DNA from: Roseibium sp. Sym1 | GTDB taxonomy: Bacteria > Pseudomonadota > Alphaproteobacteria > Rhizobiales > Stappiaceae | NCBI RefSeq assembly: GCF_027359675.1 | Contig: NZ_CP114786.1 | Span: 3,198,501 to 3,262,500 of the forward strand | DNA length: 64,000 bases | Direction: 5' to 3' | Part shown: piece after piece, positions 8,510 to 18,573 of the stretch | How the letters are laid out: each line of letters starts with the position of its first letter | Position numbering within the stretch: position 1 is the first letter of the stretch | Notes under the pieces: model-generated | The model's input: only the letters and a program-made list of their open reading frames with translations | The model's database searches: none | Told to the model about the DNA's origin: nothing | Translations under genes and position numbers: made by a program

Positions 8510-10789
8510 ATGACCGGGTCGTCCTTCACTCCAGATAATCTTGCCCAGTTCAAGGCGACATTCTTTGACGAATGCGCCGAGTTGCTGGTTGATCTGGAGG
8601 AGCGTCTCAACGAGATGCAGGCGGAAACGGCCGACTCGGAAGCCCTGAATGCGATCTTCCGCGCCGTTCACTCCATCAAGGCCGGCGCCGGCGCGTTCGG
8701 TTTCACCCAGCTTGTCGAATTCGCGCACCGCTATGAAGCGCTCCTGGACAGGATGCGCGACGGACTCGTTCAGCAGACCGCCGCGGTCGCAACGGTTCTG
8801 ATCCACGCCGGAGATATCCTTGCAGGCCTGGTTGAAGCCGCGCGTTCCGGAGAGGAGCGCAGCAAGGATTATGGCTCGGAAGTCAGTGTCGAGATCGATC
8901 TGCTTCTGGCGCAGGTCGACGGCCTGGAATCCGTCATCACACCGGTGGCGGCGCAGGGTTGCGACAGTGACGGCGGCGGCGAGGAACCCGACAGGCAGCC
9001 GGATACAACCGTCTATGTAATCGATTTCGCGCCCAGGACGGAGCTTTTCCGTCATGCCAACGAACCGCTTCTGCTGATCCGGGAACTCAAGGGGCTGGGT
9101 GATCTGCAGATCGAGTGTTTCACGGACCGTCTGCCCGGTCTCAGGGTCATGGAGCCGGAAGACGCCTATCTGCGCTGGCGTGTGACACTGACCACCGACA
9201 AGAGCCTCGACGAGGTCCGGGAAGTTTTCGAGTTTGTTGAAGACGATTGCGAACTTGCAATCTCTGCGGTGGCGGCCGAGCCCGAGCCGCGGGAAGAGGA
9301 CCAGGACGCAACGGCCGCCGGGACACGGGACGCGGATCCGGCCCCGTCGGTCGAAGCGCCGGCCGTGACGGACAATGCGGCGCCGGCGGCAGACGATGCG
9401 CCTGCGACCGATGGCGCCGCACCGTCGGTGCAACCGGCTGAAGAACGGCCCGCGAAGACCGTCAGCTCCAAGGCCGCGCCACAGTCCGGCGGCGTCAGTT
9501 CGATCCGTGTCGATCTCGACCGTGTCGACCGGCTGGTCAACGTTGTCGGGGAGCTGGTGATCGCGCATTCCATGCAATCGCAGCTGAACCTGAACTCGGG
9601 AGCCGATTTCCAGTCGAACCAGAACAACGAAGACATGACCCGGGTTATCCGGGAACTTCAGGAATGCGTGATGGCCATCCGCATGCAGCCCGTAAAGTCG
9701 GTGTTTTCGAGAATGCCCCGCCTCGTGCGTGAGGTCGCCGCCAAGGTGAACAAGCAGGTTCGCCTGCTGACGGAAGGTGAGCAGACCGAAGTCGACAAGA
9801 CCGTTATCGAGGAGCTGGCCGACCCGCTCACCCACATGATCCGCAACGCGATCGATCACGGCATAGAAACGCCGGAGGAGCGCGAGGCTGCCGGCAAACA
9901 GCCCATGGGCAAGATCAAGCTCTCGGCGCGTCATGCGGGCGGCAACATCATCATCCAGGTCATCGACAATGGCGCCGGCATCAACAAGGAGGCCCTGCTG
10001 AAGAAGGCCATCAGCAAGGGCATCGTCTCCGAGGACGCCAAACTCACGGATGAAGAGATCGAGGAACTCATCTTCGCACCCGGATTTTCCACTGCGGGCT
10101 CGGTGACCGATGTGTCCGGCCGTGGTGTCGGAATGGATGTGGTCCGGCGCAACATCAACAAGCTCGGAGGGCGGATATCGCTGCATTCGACGCAAGGAAA
10201 GGGAACCTGCTTCACGCTGACGATCCCTCTCTCTCTTGCTGTTCTGGACGGAATGCTGGTCGCCATCGGGTCCGAGAAATACATTCTGCCGCTTGCCAGC
10301 ATCATCGAGAGTTTCCGGCCTCAGGGAGAACAGATCCGTGCGCTCGCAGGCGGGGGCGAAGTCGTCTCCATGCGGGGCGAGTACATTCGCCTGATCCGGG
10401 TGCACCACCTGTTCAACATCAAGGACGCGGTGACAGATCCGCGCCGGGGCCTCGTCGTCGTCACGGAAACCGCGAATGGCGGCAAGGTCGGACTTCTCGT
10501 CGATGAACTGATCGGACAGCAGCAGGTCGTCATCAAGAGCATTCAGGAGAACTTCGATCCGGTACCGGGCGTTTCCGGCGCGACGATTCTGGGCGACGGC
10601 CGGGTGGCGCTGATCCTGGACATCGAACAGTTGAAGACGATGCCCGCCGCCAGCGGCGAACTTTGGCGGCCGTCGTCCGCAGCCCAGACGGAACAGCTTG
10701 CCGAAGAGGCACAAGGCAATGGCCAGAATGCGCATGTGTCGGCGCCCACGACAGATCCGGAAGGCCGGCAGCTGCCGATAACCGTTTGA
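8510..10789 (+). CDS. cheA: Chemotaxis histidine kinase CheA
   Basis: 759 residues; ATG 8510 is preceded by TTGGAG at a good distance. Domains: HPt with phospho-His54 (AVHSIKAGAG), a P2-like region (about 165-260), an Ala/Glu/Pro-rich linker (about 260-325), the dimerisation domain (about 335-400), an HATPase with N-box MIRNAIDHGIE and glycine boxes DNGAGI and GRGVGMD, and a C-terminal CheW-like domain. It phosphorylates CheY (8123) and CheB (15807) and couples to receptors through CheW. The layout and length are normal for CheA. Confidence 0.97.
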   Translation: MTGSSFTPDNLAQFKATFFDECAELLVDLEERLNEMQAETADSEALNAIFRAVHSIKAGAGAFGFTQLVEFAHRYEALLDRMRDGLVQQTAAVATVLIHAGDILAGLVEAARSGEERSKDYGSEVSVEIDLLLAQVDGLESVITPVAAQGCDSDGGGEEPDRQPDTTVYVIDFAPRTELFRHANEPLLLIRELKGLGDLQIECFTDRLPGLRVMEPEDAYLRWRVTLTTDKSLDEVREVFEFVEDDCELAISAVAAEPEPREEDQDATAAGTRDADPAPSVEAPAVTDNAAPAADDAPATDGAAPSVQPAEERPAKTVSSKAAPQSGGVSSIRVDLDRVDRLVNVVGELVIAHSMQSQLNLNSGADFQSNQNNEDMTRVIRELQECVMAIRMQPVKSVFSRMPRLVREVAAKVNKQVRLLTEGEQTEVDKTVIEELADPLTHMIRNAIDHGIETPEEREAAGKQPMGKIKLSARHAGGNIIIQVIDNGAGINKEALLKKAISKGIVSEDAKLTDEEIEELIFAPGFSTAGSVTDVSGRGVGMDVVRRNINKLGGRISLHSTQGKGTCFTLTIPLSLAVLDGMLVAIGSEKYILPLASIIESFRPQGEQIRALAGGGEVVSMRGEYIRLIRVHHLFNIKDAVTDPRRGLVVVTETANGGKVGLLVDELIGQQQVVIKSIQENFDPVPGVSGATILGDGRVALILDIEQLKTMPAASGELWRPSSAAQTEQLAEEAQGNGQNAHVSAPTTDPEGRQLPITV

Positions 10790-10811
10790 TTTCTCTAGTA
10801 GGGAGACATTT

Positions 10812-11333
10812 ATGAGCGAGCAGATCGATAATCCCCTGCAGGACGAGGTGTCCCGAGAAGCATCGCCCGTCGAGAGCAGGAACATACAACAGTTCATCAG
10901 CTTCAAGGTAGGCGACGAGGAATTTGCGATCGACATCATGGCGGTCCGCGAAATCAAGGGCTGGACGGCGACCGCGCCATTGCCGAACCAGCCGGAATAC
11001 AATCTCGGCGTTCTGAATTTGCGCGGGACGATCGTGCCGACCTTTGACTTGCGATGCCGGTTCGGCATGGGGCGAACAAAGACGACACCGTATCACGTGG
11101 TCATTATCGCGAGCGTGCAGGAGCGGACCATCGGTCTGCTCGTGGATGCCGTTTCCGACATTCTCACCGTCAATGAAGACCAGATCCGGCCGGTGCCGGA
11201 CATGGAACGCATCACTGCGGCGGAATTCCTGTCGGGCATCATCACCGTCGAGGAAAGCATGGTCGTCCTGCTTTCACTCGAGAAACTCTTTCATCGCGGC
11301 GAGACATCTTCGTCCGCCGAACTCGCCGCTTAG
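10812..11333 (+). CDS. cheW: Chemotaxis coupling protein CheW
   Basis: 173 residues, one CheW domain (about 25-165) with the family signatures [16 protein letters not shown] and [13 protein letters not shown]. It bridges chemoreceptors and CheA. The start follows TAGGGAGACATTT, a clear ribosome binding site, 22 bp after cheA. Confidence 0.96.
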   Translation: MSEQIDNPLQDEVSREASPVESRNIQQFISFKVGDEEFAIDIMAVREIKGWTATAPLPNQPEYNLGVLNLRGTIVPTFDLRCRFGMGRTKTTPYHVVIIASVQERTIGLLVDAVSDILTVNEDQIRPVPDMERITAAEFLSGIITVEESMVVLLSLEKLFHRGETSSSAELAA

Positions 11334-11434
11334 TCCGGAGCACGCGTAACCGCAATCGAATAGGGCCTTGCTCCAATCGCCATGCTTCAACGCGGCTGTG
11401 TCTCGGCCAGAGAACTCCTGAGAGGAACTCTCCA

Positions 11435-14188
11435 ATGAACTTTTTTCGGAAACTGAACAAGAACGAGACCGGGTTTGCCTTCAGCGCAGCCAAGGCTCTG
11501 GAGCATATCCGGACGCCGCTGATGTTTGTCGATCGCACGCTGGTGATCGAGCATATGAACCCGGCTGCCGAGGAATTGCTTCTGAAACGCTCCGGAGATT
11601 TTCAGGAAATCAGCCCTGGCTTCAGCGCAGGAAATGTCATTGGCCAGAACGTGGAGATGTTCTTCCGGGATCCGGGCAGCGTACGGCAGTTGCTCTCGAG
11701 CCCGGCAGGCAAGGCACATAGCTTTGACACTTCAGCGGGATCGGCCGACTTTTCAGTCCGTGCAACCGGCACCACGGATGACAAGGGCGATCTGGCAGGG
11801 TTTGTTCTTGAGTGGACAGACACGACCGAAATCAACGCGCTGAACAGGCAGCACCTGGATTACAGGGGCCAGATCGACGCCATCAACAAGGCGCAGGCTG
11901 TCATCGAGTTCGACCTGACCGGAAATATCCTGGACGCAAACGAGAACTTCCTGAACACGGTCGGCTATTCCATCGACGAGATCCGTGGCCGCCATCATTC
12001 CATGTTCGTCGATCCGGAAGAGCGGACCAGCTCGGAATACAAGCTGTTCTGGGAAAAACTCGGCCGGGGCGAATTCGATGCCGGCAAATACAAGCGCATC
12101 GGCAAGGATGGCAACCTCATCTGGATCCAGGCCTCCTACAACCCGATCCTCGACGCGGACGGCAAACCCTACAAGGTCGTCAAGTTCGCGTCCGACATTA
12201 CCGAGCAGATCCAGTCGGAGGCCAGCTTCCAGGACAATTTGCGTCTCAAGGTTGCGCTCGACAACTGCTCGACCAATGTCATGGTCGCCGACAACAGCTT
12301 CAACATCGTCTACATGAACGACAGCGTCGTCGACATGTTGCAGGATGCTGAAGAGGATCTGCGCAAGGAACTGACCCAGTTCGACACCAGAAAGCTGCTG
12401 GGTGCCAATATCGACGTCTTCCACAAGAACCCGGCGCACCAGCGGTCCATGCTGGAGAGCCTGTCGTCGACCTACAAGACCAATATCAAGATCGCCGGCC
12501 GTTCGTTCGACCTGATCGCGAACCCGGTCCTCGACGAGGGAGGCAACCGCCTCGGCACCGTGGTCGAGTGGGCGGACCGTACCAAGGAAGAGGCGCAGGA
12601 ACGCGAAATGAAGGTCGCGTTCGAAAACAACATGCGCATCAAGGTGGCGCTCGACAATTGCACCACGAATGTCATGGTGGCCGACAACAACTTCAACATC
12701 GTCTACATGAACGACAGCGTCACGGAGATGATGCATGACGCCGAGGCCGATCTGCGCAAGGAACTGAGCCAGTTCGACACCAAGAAGCTGATCGGTTCGA
12801 ACATCGACATCTTCCACAAGAACCCGGCTCACCAGCGCGGCATGCTTGAGCGGCTGTCCTCCACTTACCAAACCAGCATTGCCGTTGCGGGCCGCAAGTT
12901 CGACCTGATCGCCAATCCTGTCCTGGACAGCGACGGCAACCGGCTCGGCTCGGTTGTCGAGTGGAAGGACGTGACGCAGGAGCGTGCCGTCGAGGACGAA
13001 ATCAACACCATGGTCAACGCCGCGGTGAACGGCGATTTCGACGAGCGCATTCCTCTTGAAGGCAAGGAAGGTTTCATGCGCAACCTTGCCGAAGCCATGA
13101 ACAGGTTGTGTGAAACCACCGGCCAGGCGCTGGTCGACGTCAACGAGAACCTCGGGGCCATTGCGGAAGGCGACCTGAACAGCCGCATCACCAAGTCCTA
13201 CTCCGGGCGTTTCGAAGATCTGAAGAACGCGCTCAATGAAACCGCCGAGCGCCTGAGCGAGATTGTCACGGAAGTCACGGTCAGCGCGAGCGAAGTGCGC
13301 AACGCGGCCACCGAAATCACGACCGGCACCAACGACCTGTCGCAGCGCACCGAACAACAGGCTTCCAACCTCGAGGAAACCGCGGCGTCGATGGAAGAGA
13401 TCGCCTCGACGATCAAGCAGAACGCCGACAATGCCCAGCAGGCCAACCAGCTTGCCATCAGTGCCCGTACGGTCGCGTCGGACGGCGGCCAGGTCGTCGG
13501 CAAGGCGGTCACGGCAATGTCGGAGATCGAGGCGTCCTCCCAGAAGATCTCGGACATCACCGGGGTGATCGACGAGATTGCCTTCCAGACAAATCTGCTG
13601 GCCCTGAACGCAGCGGTGGAAGCGGCGCGCGCGGGTGATGCGGGCAAGGGCTTTGCCGTCGTCGCATCGGAGGTGCGGTCGCTTGCGCAGCGCTCGTCGG
13701 AAGCCGCCAAGGACATCAAGTCCCTGATCGTGGAGAGCGGCTCACAGGTGCGCGACGGTGTCACGCTGGTGAACGATGCCGGCAAATCGCTGACCGAAAT
13801 CGTCGACTCCGTCAAGCGGGTGACCGACATCGTGTCGGAAATCGCCGCAGCCAGCACCGAACAGGCAACCGGCGTGGAAGAGATCAACAAGGCCATCAGC
13901 CAGATGGACGAGATGACCCAGCAGAACTCCGCCCTGGTCGAGGAAAACGCGGCGGCTTGCCGGATGCTCCAGGATCAGGCCGGCAACATGCACAAGCGGA
14001 TGTCCTTCTTCAACGTCGATCAGGCCGGCGGGTCGGGGGCGCCGGCCGAGGCCCGGCCGGCGAAGCGCGTGGTCGCCAACGCCCCGGCCATGCAGATGCG
14101 CAAGGTTGCCGGCGGAGGCGCGGTTGCCAGCATGCAGGCGGAAATCCAGTCGGCCTTTGACGAGGACGACGACTGGAAGGAATTCTGA
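11435..14188 (+). CDS. Soluble chemoreceptor with four PAS domains and a CheR/CheB docking tail
   Basis: 917 residues with no membrane segment, so a cytoplasmic receptor. PAS domains lie at about 20-130, 145-265, 267-384 and 400-517; the last two are about three quarters identical and are a recent internal duplication. A HAMP-like linker follows, then the signalling domain with the hairpin tip ([21 protein letters not shown]). The C-terminus DDDWKEF fits the aromatic-x-x-aromatic docking pentapeptide that tethers CheR and CheB, which are encoded immediately downstream. Likely inputs are internal energy, redox or a small ligand; no cofactor residue was assigned. Confidence 0.95.
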   Translation: MNFFRKLNKNETGFAFSAAKALEHIRTPLMFVDRTLVIEHMNPAAEELLLKRSGDFQEISPGFSAGNVIGQNVEMFFRDPGSVRQLLSSPAGKAHSFDTSAGSADFSVRATGTTDDKGDLAGFVLEWTDTTEINALNRQHLDYRGQIDAINKAQAVIEFDLTGNILDANENFLNTVGYSIDEIRGRHHSMFVDPEERTSSEYKLFWEKLGRGEFDAGKYKRIGKDGNLIWIQASYNPILDADGKPYKVVKFASDITEQIQSEASFQDNLRLKVALDNCSTNVMVADNSFNIVYMNDSVVDMLQDAEEDLRKELTQFDTRKLLGANIDVFHKNPAHQRSMLESLSSTYKTNIKIAGRSFDLIANPVLDEGGNRLGTVVEWADRTKEEAQEREMKVAFENNMRIKVALDNCTTNVMVADNNFNIVYMNDSVTEMMHDAEADLRKELSQFDTKKLIGSNIDIFHKNPAHQRGMLERLSSTYQTSIAVAGRKFDLIANPVLDSDGNRLGSVVEWKDVTQERAVEDEINTMVNAAVNGDFDERIPLEGKEGFMRNLAEAMNRLCETTGQALVDVNENLGAIAEGDLNSRITKSYSGRFEDLKNALNETAERLSEIVTEVTVSASEVRNAATEITTGTNDLSQRTEQQASNLEETAASMEEIASTIKQNADNAQQANQLAISARTVASDGGQVVGKAVTAMSEIEASSQKISDITGVIDEIAFQTNLLALNAAVEAARAGDAGKGFAVVASEVRSLAQRSSEAAKDIKSLIVESGSQVRDGVTLVNDAGKSLTEIVDSVKRVTDIVSEIAAASTEQATGVEEINKAISQMDEMTQQNSALVEENAAACRMLQDQAGNMHKRMSFFNVDQAGGSGAPAEARPAKRVVANAPAMQMRKVAGGGAVASMQAEIQSAFDEDDDWKEF

Positions 14189-14221
14189 TCCTGACGTCCC
14201 AAAAGTGACCCCAACAAACGA

Positions 14222-14244
14222 TCGCCCGGCATTCCGCCGGGCGA
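14222..14244 (+). terminator. Intercistronic hairpin between receptor gene and cheR
   Basis: TCGCCCGGC (14222-14230) and GCCGGGCGA (14236-14244) form a 9-bp GC-rich stem with a 5-nt loop. Only a short broken T-run follows (AAGCTTTT), so partial termination or mRNA processing is more likely than full termination. Confidence 0.5.
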
Positions 14245-14271
14245 CTGAAGCTTTTCCGGACACGTGCGTAC

Positions 14272-15135
14272 ATGCCTGCACAAGCAGCCCAAGATACTGC
14301 CCAGAAGGAATTTCCCTTCACGATGAAGGAATTCAGGTATCTGTCTTCCATTGTCTATGACCAGACGGGCATTGTTCTCAAGGATCACAAGATAAACATG
14401 GTCTATTCGCGGCTGGCGCGCCGGCTGCGCGAGCTGGGCCTCAAGTCGTTCGCCGACTATTGCCGGCTGCTCGAGGGTGAGGGCGGGGCCGCCGAGAGCG
14501 GTGTCTTCATCAACGCGATCACGACAAATCTCACCAAGTTCTTTCGCGAGAGCCATCATTTCGATCATCTGGCGGACACCGCATTGGCGGAGACGGTCCT
14601 GCGGGGAGACAAGACCGGTGACAGGCGCCTGCGGATCTGGTCTGCGGGCTGCTCGTCCGGCGAGGAACCCTACTCCATCGCGATGACCTTGCTGGCGCGC
14701 CTCCCGCGTCTCGGCGCCTGGGACGCCAAGATCCTGGCAACCGATCTGGACACGGCAATGGTCGCAAAGGGCAAGTCCGGCACCTATCCCAAAGGTGATC
14801 TGGAAAATGTTCCTGCCCAGTACAGGAAACGTTTCTTTACCCTCACGGATGACCGGTCACAGGCGGTTGCGGGCAATGCGCTGCGGCAGCTCATCACCTT
14901 CAAGCAGCTGAATCTCCTCAAGCCCTGGCCAATGAAGGGCCCGTTCGATGCCATATTCTGCCGAAACGTGATGATCTATTTCGACGAGGAGACAAAGACC
15001 AGGCTGATCGCGCGCTACGCAAAGATGCTCAAGCCCGGCGGCTGGCTCTATATCGGGCATTCGGAGACCCTGCTCGACACGGCGGGCGCGTTTCAACTCA
15101 ATGGCCGGACCATCTATCGCAGGAGCGGCTCATGA
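14272..15135 (+). CDS. cheR: Chemoreceptor methyltransferase CheR
   Basis: 287 residues. An N-terminal helical domain (about 12-85) precedes the SAM-dependent methyltransferase domain with the CheR-specific SAM loop WSAGCSSGEEPYS (about 123-135) and the FDAIFCRNVMIYFD motif. It methylates glutamates on chemoreceptors for adaptation and probably docks on the WKEF tail of the preceding receptor. The ATG at 14323 is a possible later start. The end overlaps cheD by 4 bp. Confidence 0.96.
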   Translation: MPAQAAQDTAQKEFPFTMKEFRYLSSIVYDQTGIVLKDHKINMVYSRLARRLRELGLKSFADYCRLLEGEGGAAESGVFINAITTNLTKFFRESHHFDHLADTALAETVLRGDKTGDRRLRIWSAGCSSGEEPYSIAMTLLARLPRLGAWDAKILATDLDTAMVAKGKSGTYPKGDLENVPAQYRKRFFTLTDDRSQAVAGNALRQLITFKQLNLLKPWPMKGPFDAIFCRNVMIYFDEETKTRLIARYAKMLKPGGWLYIGHSETLLDTAGAFQLNGRTIYRRSGS

Positions 15136-15794
15136 ACGCGGGCGCGAACAAACGCGTGAATGGAAGCGGGCAGTCGCTGCCGCGCAGCCAGGAGCCGATC
15201 GCGCAGGGCCCCCATGTCGTGCGGACCTACAATCGCAAGCTTCACAGCTATTACATGCGCATCTTGCCCGGAGGGTCCTACGCCACTGCCGCCCGGGACG
15301 AGATCATCGTCACGGTTCTGGGGTCATGTGTGGCGGCCTGCATCCGAAACCCGCGCACGGGGTTCGGCGGCATGAATCACTTCATGCTGCCGGAACACGA
15401 AACCGGGGAGTGGAGCGGCGTCAGTGCATCCCTGCGCTATGGCAATTACGCCATGGAAGCGCTGGTCAACACGGTGCTGAAGTCCGGTTGCAAGCGGCAC
15501 GAGCTCGAAATCAAGCTGTTCGGAGGTTCCAGCCTCTATGACGGCGTTTCCCTGGTCGGGAAGAAAAACGCCGAATTCACGCTGAAATACCTGGAGAAGG
15601 AAGGATTGCGCGTCGCGGCCCAGGACTTTGGAGGTTCGAGGGGGCGCCGGATCCACTATTGCCCCGCAACGGGACGCGTGCACCGGCTGCTGCTGCGGCA
15701 CAACGTGGATGAAAGCGTTGTGAAGGCGGAGCGCAAATACATCTCGCATCTCGCGCATTCCGAGATCGAGGGCGACATCGAGCTGTTCGATTAG
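15132..15794 (+). CDS. cheD: Chemoreceptor glutamine deamidase CheD
   Basis: 220 residues. The catalytic Cys lies in VTVLGSCVAAC and the catalytic His in GGMNHFMLP, with the CheD-typical KLFGGSSLYDG segment further on. CheD deamidates receptor glutamines and in some bacteria works with CheC. No CheC is encoded here. The C-terminus (EGDIELFD) resembles the tail of the MCP-like protein two genes downstream (DDEIELF). ATGA overlap with cheR indicates coupling. Confidence 0.95.
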   Translation: MNAGANKRVNGSGQSLPRSQEPIAQGPHVVRTYNRKLHSYYMRILPGGSYATAARDEIIVTVLGSCVAACIRNPRTGFGGMNHFMLPEHETGEWSGVSASLRYGNYAMEALVNTVLKSGCKRHELEIKLFGGSSLYDGVSLVGKKNAEFTLKYLEKEGLRVAAQDFGGSRGRRIHYCPATGRVHRLLLRHNVDESVVKAERKYISHLAHSEIEGDIELFD

Positions 15795-15806
15795 GGAGGC
15801 ACCACG

Positions 15807-16874
15807 TTGCGAAAACCAGTGCGGGTTCTGATTGTCGACGACTCGGCGCTTATGCGAAAGCTGCTGACCGAAATCCTGTCCGGCGACCCGGGCATCGAGG
15901 TTCTTGGCGCCGCTCAGGACCCCTATGTCGCCCGGGAGATGATCAAGACGCTCAACCCCGATGTCATCACCCTGGATATCGAAATGCCGAAGATGGACGG
16001 CATCGAATTCCTGAAAAAGATCATGAGGCTGCGCCCGATGCCTGTCGTCATGATTTCGTCGCTGACGCAGCAGGGGGCGGACGCGACGCTGCATGCAATG
16101 GAGATCGGTGCGGTCGACTGCGTCGCCAAGCCGACACAGGACCTGCAGCACGGCCTCTCGGAGAAGTATCTGGAGGTCATCGAGAAGGTCAAGATGGCTG
16201 CAACCGCACGGGTCAGAAGCCTGGATGACCGTCCGGGCAGGGCGGGGCAGAGACTGTCGTCGTCGCCGGCATTCGCTTCCACGGAAGCCGTCATTGCCAT
16301 CGGAGCCTCCACGGGCGGGGTAGAGGCACTTTCAAGCGTGCTGCCCGTCCTGCCGCCGGACAGTCCCGCGATTGTCGTTACGCAGCACATGCCGGCGTCC
16401 TTTACCAGGAGTTTCGCGAACCGGCTGAATGGCCTGTGCGCGATCAGCGTCGTCGAAGCCAGCGATGGCGCGAGGATACTGCCTGGTCACGCCTATATCG
16501 CTCCCGGCGACATGCATCTTCGGGTGGCAAAGAGCGGTGCCAATTATATCTGCAGGATCGGCGGCCAGGAGCGCGTGTCCGGACACTGCCCCTCGGTGGA
16601 TGTGCTGTTCCAGTCGGTTGCCGAGTGCGTGGGAAAAAACGCTGTGGGCGTCATTCTCACGGGCATGGGCAAGGACGGTGCCAAGGGGCTGCTGGCAATG
16701 CGCAACGCAGGAGCATACACGCTGGGTCAGAACGAAGCGAGTTGCGTTGTTTATGGGATGCCAAGAATAGCCGAGGAAATGGGAGCGGTTATGGAGCAGC
16801 TTCCTCTGCGGCAAATTCCCCGAAAAGTTCTCGATATCTGCATTGCGCAGAAAGGAAAATCCATTCGTGTCTGA
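15807..16874 (+). CDS. cheB: Receptor methylesterase/response regulator CheB
   Basis: 355 residues from a TTG start preceded by GGGAGGC at good distance; no better in-frame ATG exists upstream. N-terminal receiver domain with phospho-Asp57 (ITLDIEMPKMDG), linker, then the methylesterase domain with catalytic Ser in GASTGG, His in VTQHMP and Asp in MGKDGAKG. CheA phosphorylation activates demethylation of receptors, opposing CheR. The order cheR-cheD-cheB is common in alphaproteobacteria. Confidence 0.96.
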   Translation: MRKPVRVLIVDDSALMRKLLTEILSGDPGIEVLGAAQDPYVAREMIKTLNPDVITLDIEMPKMDGIEFLKKIMRLRPMPVVMISSLTQQGADATLHAMEIGAVDCVAKPTQDLQHGLSEKYLEVIEKVKMAATARVRSLDDRPGRAGQRLSSSPAFASTEAVIAIGASTGGVEALSSVLPVLPPDSPAIVVTQHMPASFTRSFANRLNGLCAISVVEASDGARILPGHAYIAPGDMHLRVAKSGANYICRIGGQERVSGHCPSVDVLFQSVAECVGKNAVGVILTGMGKDGAKGLLAMRNAGAYTLGQNEASCVVYGMPRIAEEMGAVMEQLPLRQIPRKVLDICIAQKGKSIRV

Positions 16875-16947
16875 TTTTTATACTCGTATAAATATCTAGA
16901 TGGCGCGAATACACCTATTATCAACCAGATAGCGATACTTTTTCAGG

Positions 16948-18177
16948 ATGTTACAGAGAGCCGACGAAATCGAAGACATCGAGGATGGTGTCGATACCTT
17001 AAATTCCCCTGCGTTAGGTGGCGCCGGTGTGGATTCGGGGAGCTATGAGCTTCTTTTCCGACTGCTCAAAACCAGTCTGGACCTGTCCGCCGATCAGCAG
17101 ACGGCCCTGAACGGATTGATGGAGGAGATCGATCGTGCCTGTGCATTGATCGACACAAACATCGAGGGCGTCACTTCCAGCTTTCAGAACATTTCGACCC
17201 GTTCGAGGGAACAGGCGGAGCAAATCGGCAATCTTGCGACGCTTTCGCAGGAAGTCGTCATCGACGGCAAGCCGCGCAACGTTGCAGATCTGGCGTCCGG
17301 CCTGAAGGACATCCTGGCGGAATTGATCGAAAAGATCGTGCAGCTTTCATCGCGCGGAATGTCGATGGTCTACAAGCTCAACGATATCAACGACGAACTG
17401 GTGCATGTCGAGGAAAGCGTCGGCAAGATCGAGAAAATCAACAGCCAGACCAACCTTCTGGCGCTGAATGCCAAGATCGAGGCATCCCGGGCCGGAGAGG
17501 CGGGCCGCGGGTTCTCCGTTGTGGCCAACGAAGTGCGTGAACTTGCAAAGACCGTCGAGACTCTCTCGACGGATCTCAAGGCGCAGATCAACTCCATCTC
17601 GACCGGGTTGCGCGGTGCCTACCAGCTCGTGGAAGAAATCGCCACGATGGACCTGTCCGAGCAAAACCTGGAGATCAACGCCGGTTTCAACTCGATGGTT
17701 GACCGGCTGATTTCGCAAAATGAGCAGGTTTCCGAGGTCCTTGCCCATTCGGCTGCTGCATCGCAGGAAATATCGCGGGACATCTCGATGGCCGTCGTCG
17801 GCATGCAGTTTCACGACAGGACCAAACAGATTTTTGAGAACGTCAACAACGCGCTCGATGTCATTTCCAGTTCGTTCGATGTCCTGGAGGCGGATGCCCA
17901 GGAACTCGGGATTGCCGGTGACGACGCGGCGGAGCGGCAGGACCCCGCCTTCCGGGAACGCCTGATCGGCAGTTTCAGCCTGAATGAGATTTCCCAGCGC
18001 TTCGAGGCACGTTTCCAGCCCGGCATGATGCTCAATGGCGGTGTCACCGCTGTCGCATGCGAGGAGGCCGGCAAGGCGGAGCAGAACGGACCCGGACAAC
18101 CGGCCGCGGCAGCGCCGGCACACGGTGCCGGCGCCAAGGTGGATTTCGAGAACGATGATGAAATCGAGCTCTTTTAG
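16948..18177 (+). CDS. Soluble MCP-like protein with a CheZ-like phosphatase motif (hypothesis)
   Basis: 409 residues, no membrane segment, mostly helical. Residues about 163-203 carry a chemoreceptor-type hairpin tip ([20 protein letters not shown]), but there is no obvious sensor or methylation-helix length typical of a full receptor. At 287-294 the sequence QFHDRTKQ has the Asp-x3-Gln arrangement of the CheZ active site (Asp143/Gln147 in E. coli CheZ). A Gly/Ala/Pro-rich linker (about 367-397) leads to an acidic-hydrophobic tail (DDEIELF), reminiscent of the CheY-binding tail of CheZ. The function is therefore either a receptor-array component, a CheY-P phosphatase, or both. It follows cheB by 73 bp of AT-rich DNA. 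Confidence 0.8.
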   Translation: MLQRADEIEDIEDGVDTLNSPALGGAGVDSGSYELLFRLLKTSLDLSADQQTALNGLMEEIDRACALIDTNIEGVTSSFQNISTRSREQAEQIGNLATLSQEVVIDGKPRNVADLASGLKDILAELIEKIVQLSSRGMSMVYKLNDINDELVHVEESVGKIEKINSQTNLLALNAKIEASRAGEAGRGFSVVANEVRELAKTVETLSTDLKAQINSISTGLRGAYQLVEEIATMDLSEQNLEINAGFNSMVDRLISQNEQVSEVLAHSAAASQEISRDISMAVVGMQFHDRTKQIFENVNNALDVISSSFDVLEADAQELGIAGDDAAERQDPAFRERLIGSFSLNEISQRFEARFQPGMMLNGGVTAVACEEAGKAEQNGPGQPAAAAPAHGAGAKVDFENDDEIELF

Positions 18178-18264
18178 GGCGGGGGGCAAACAACGAGCCG
18201 GTCAGGGACAACGTGCCTGTCCGTGCCTGATTGCGCACCCGCTCCAACAACGGGAGGAACCCGC

Positions 18265-18573
18265 ATGAACCTGACGACAACGCAGGACGGAACGACCTTT
18301 CACGCCAGGATAGCTGAACGGCTGGCTTTTTCGGATCACAAGGCATTCAGGGAACTCCTGAAGCAGGTGACCGCGTCCGGGGCAAAGACCTGCGTCTTCG
18401 ATCTGTCGCAGCTCAATTCCATCGATTCGTCCGGTCTCGGAATGTTCGTTGTTGCGCATGAGGAAGGGCAGTCCAATGGCTGGACGCTGGTGATCCGCGG
18501 CGCGAAGGGGCACGTGGATGCTCTCATGAAACTCGGAAAATTCGACAAGATCCTGACCCTGGAAGAGGCTTGA
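18265..18573 (+). CDS. STAS-domain anti-sigma-factor antagonist (RsbV-like)
   Basis: 102 residues from the ATG that follows GGGAGG. A single STAS domain with the canonical IDSSGLGM loop; Ser56 is the expected phosphorylation site. In partner-switching systems the unphosphorylated form binds an RsbW-type kinase and frees that kinase's target. Its stop is directly followed by the start of the PP2C-type phosphatase, and an RsbW-type ATPase follows, so all three components of a switch are present in order. Confidence 0.92.
   Translation: MNLTTTQDGTTFHARIAERLAFSDHKAFRELLKQVTASGAKTCVFDLSQLNSIDSSGLGMFVVAHEEGQSNGWTLVIRGAKGHVDALMKLGKFDKILTLEEA

Noticed and set aside
8504..11068. An 854-codon minus-strand frame over cheA and cheW
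   Set aside because: Antisense shadow of well-recognised genes; composition rich in His/Arg and no domain.
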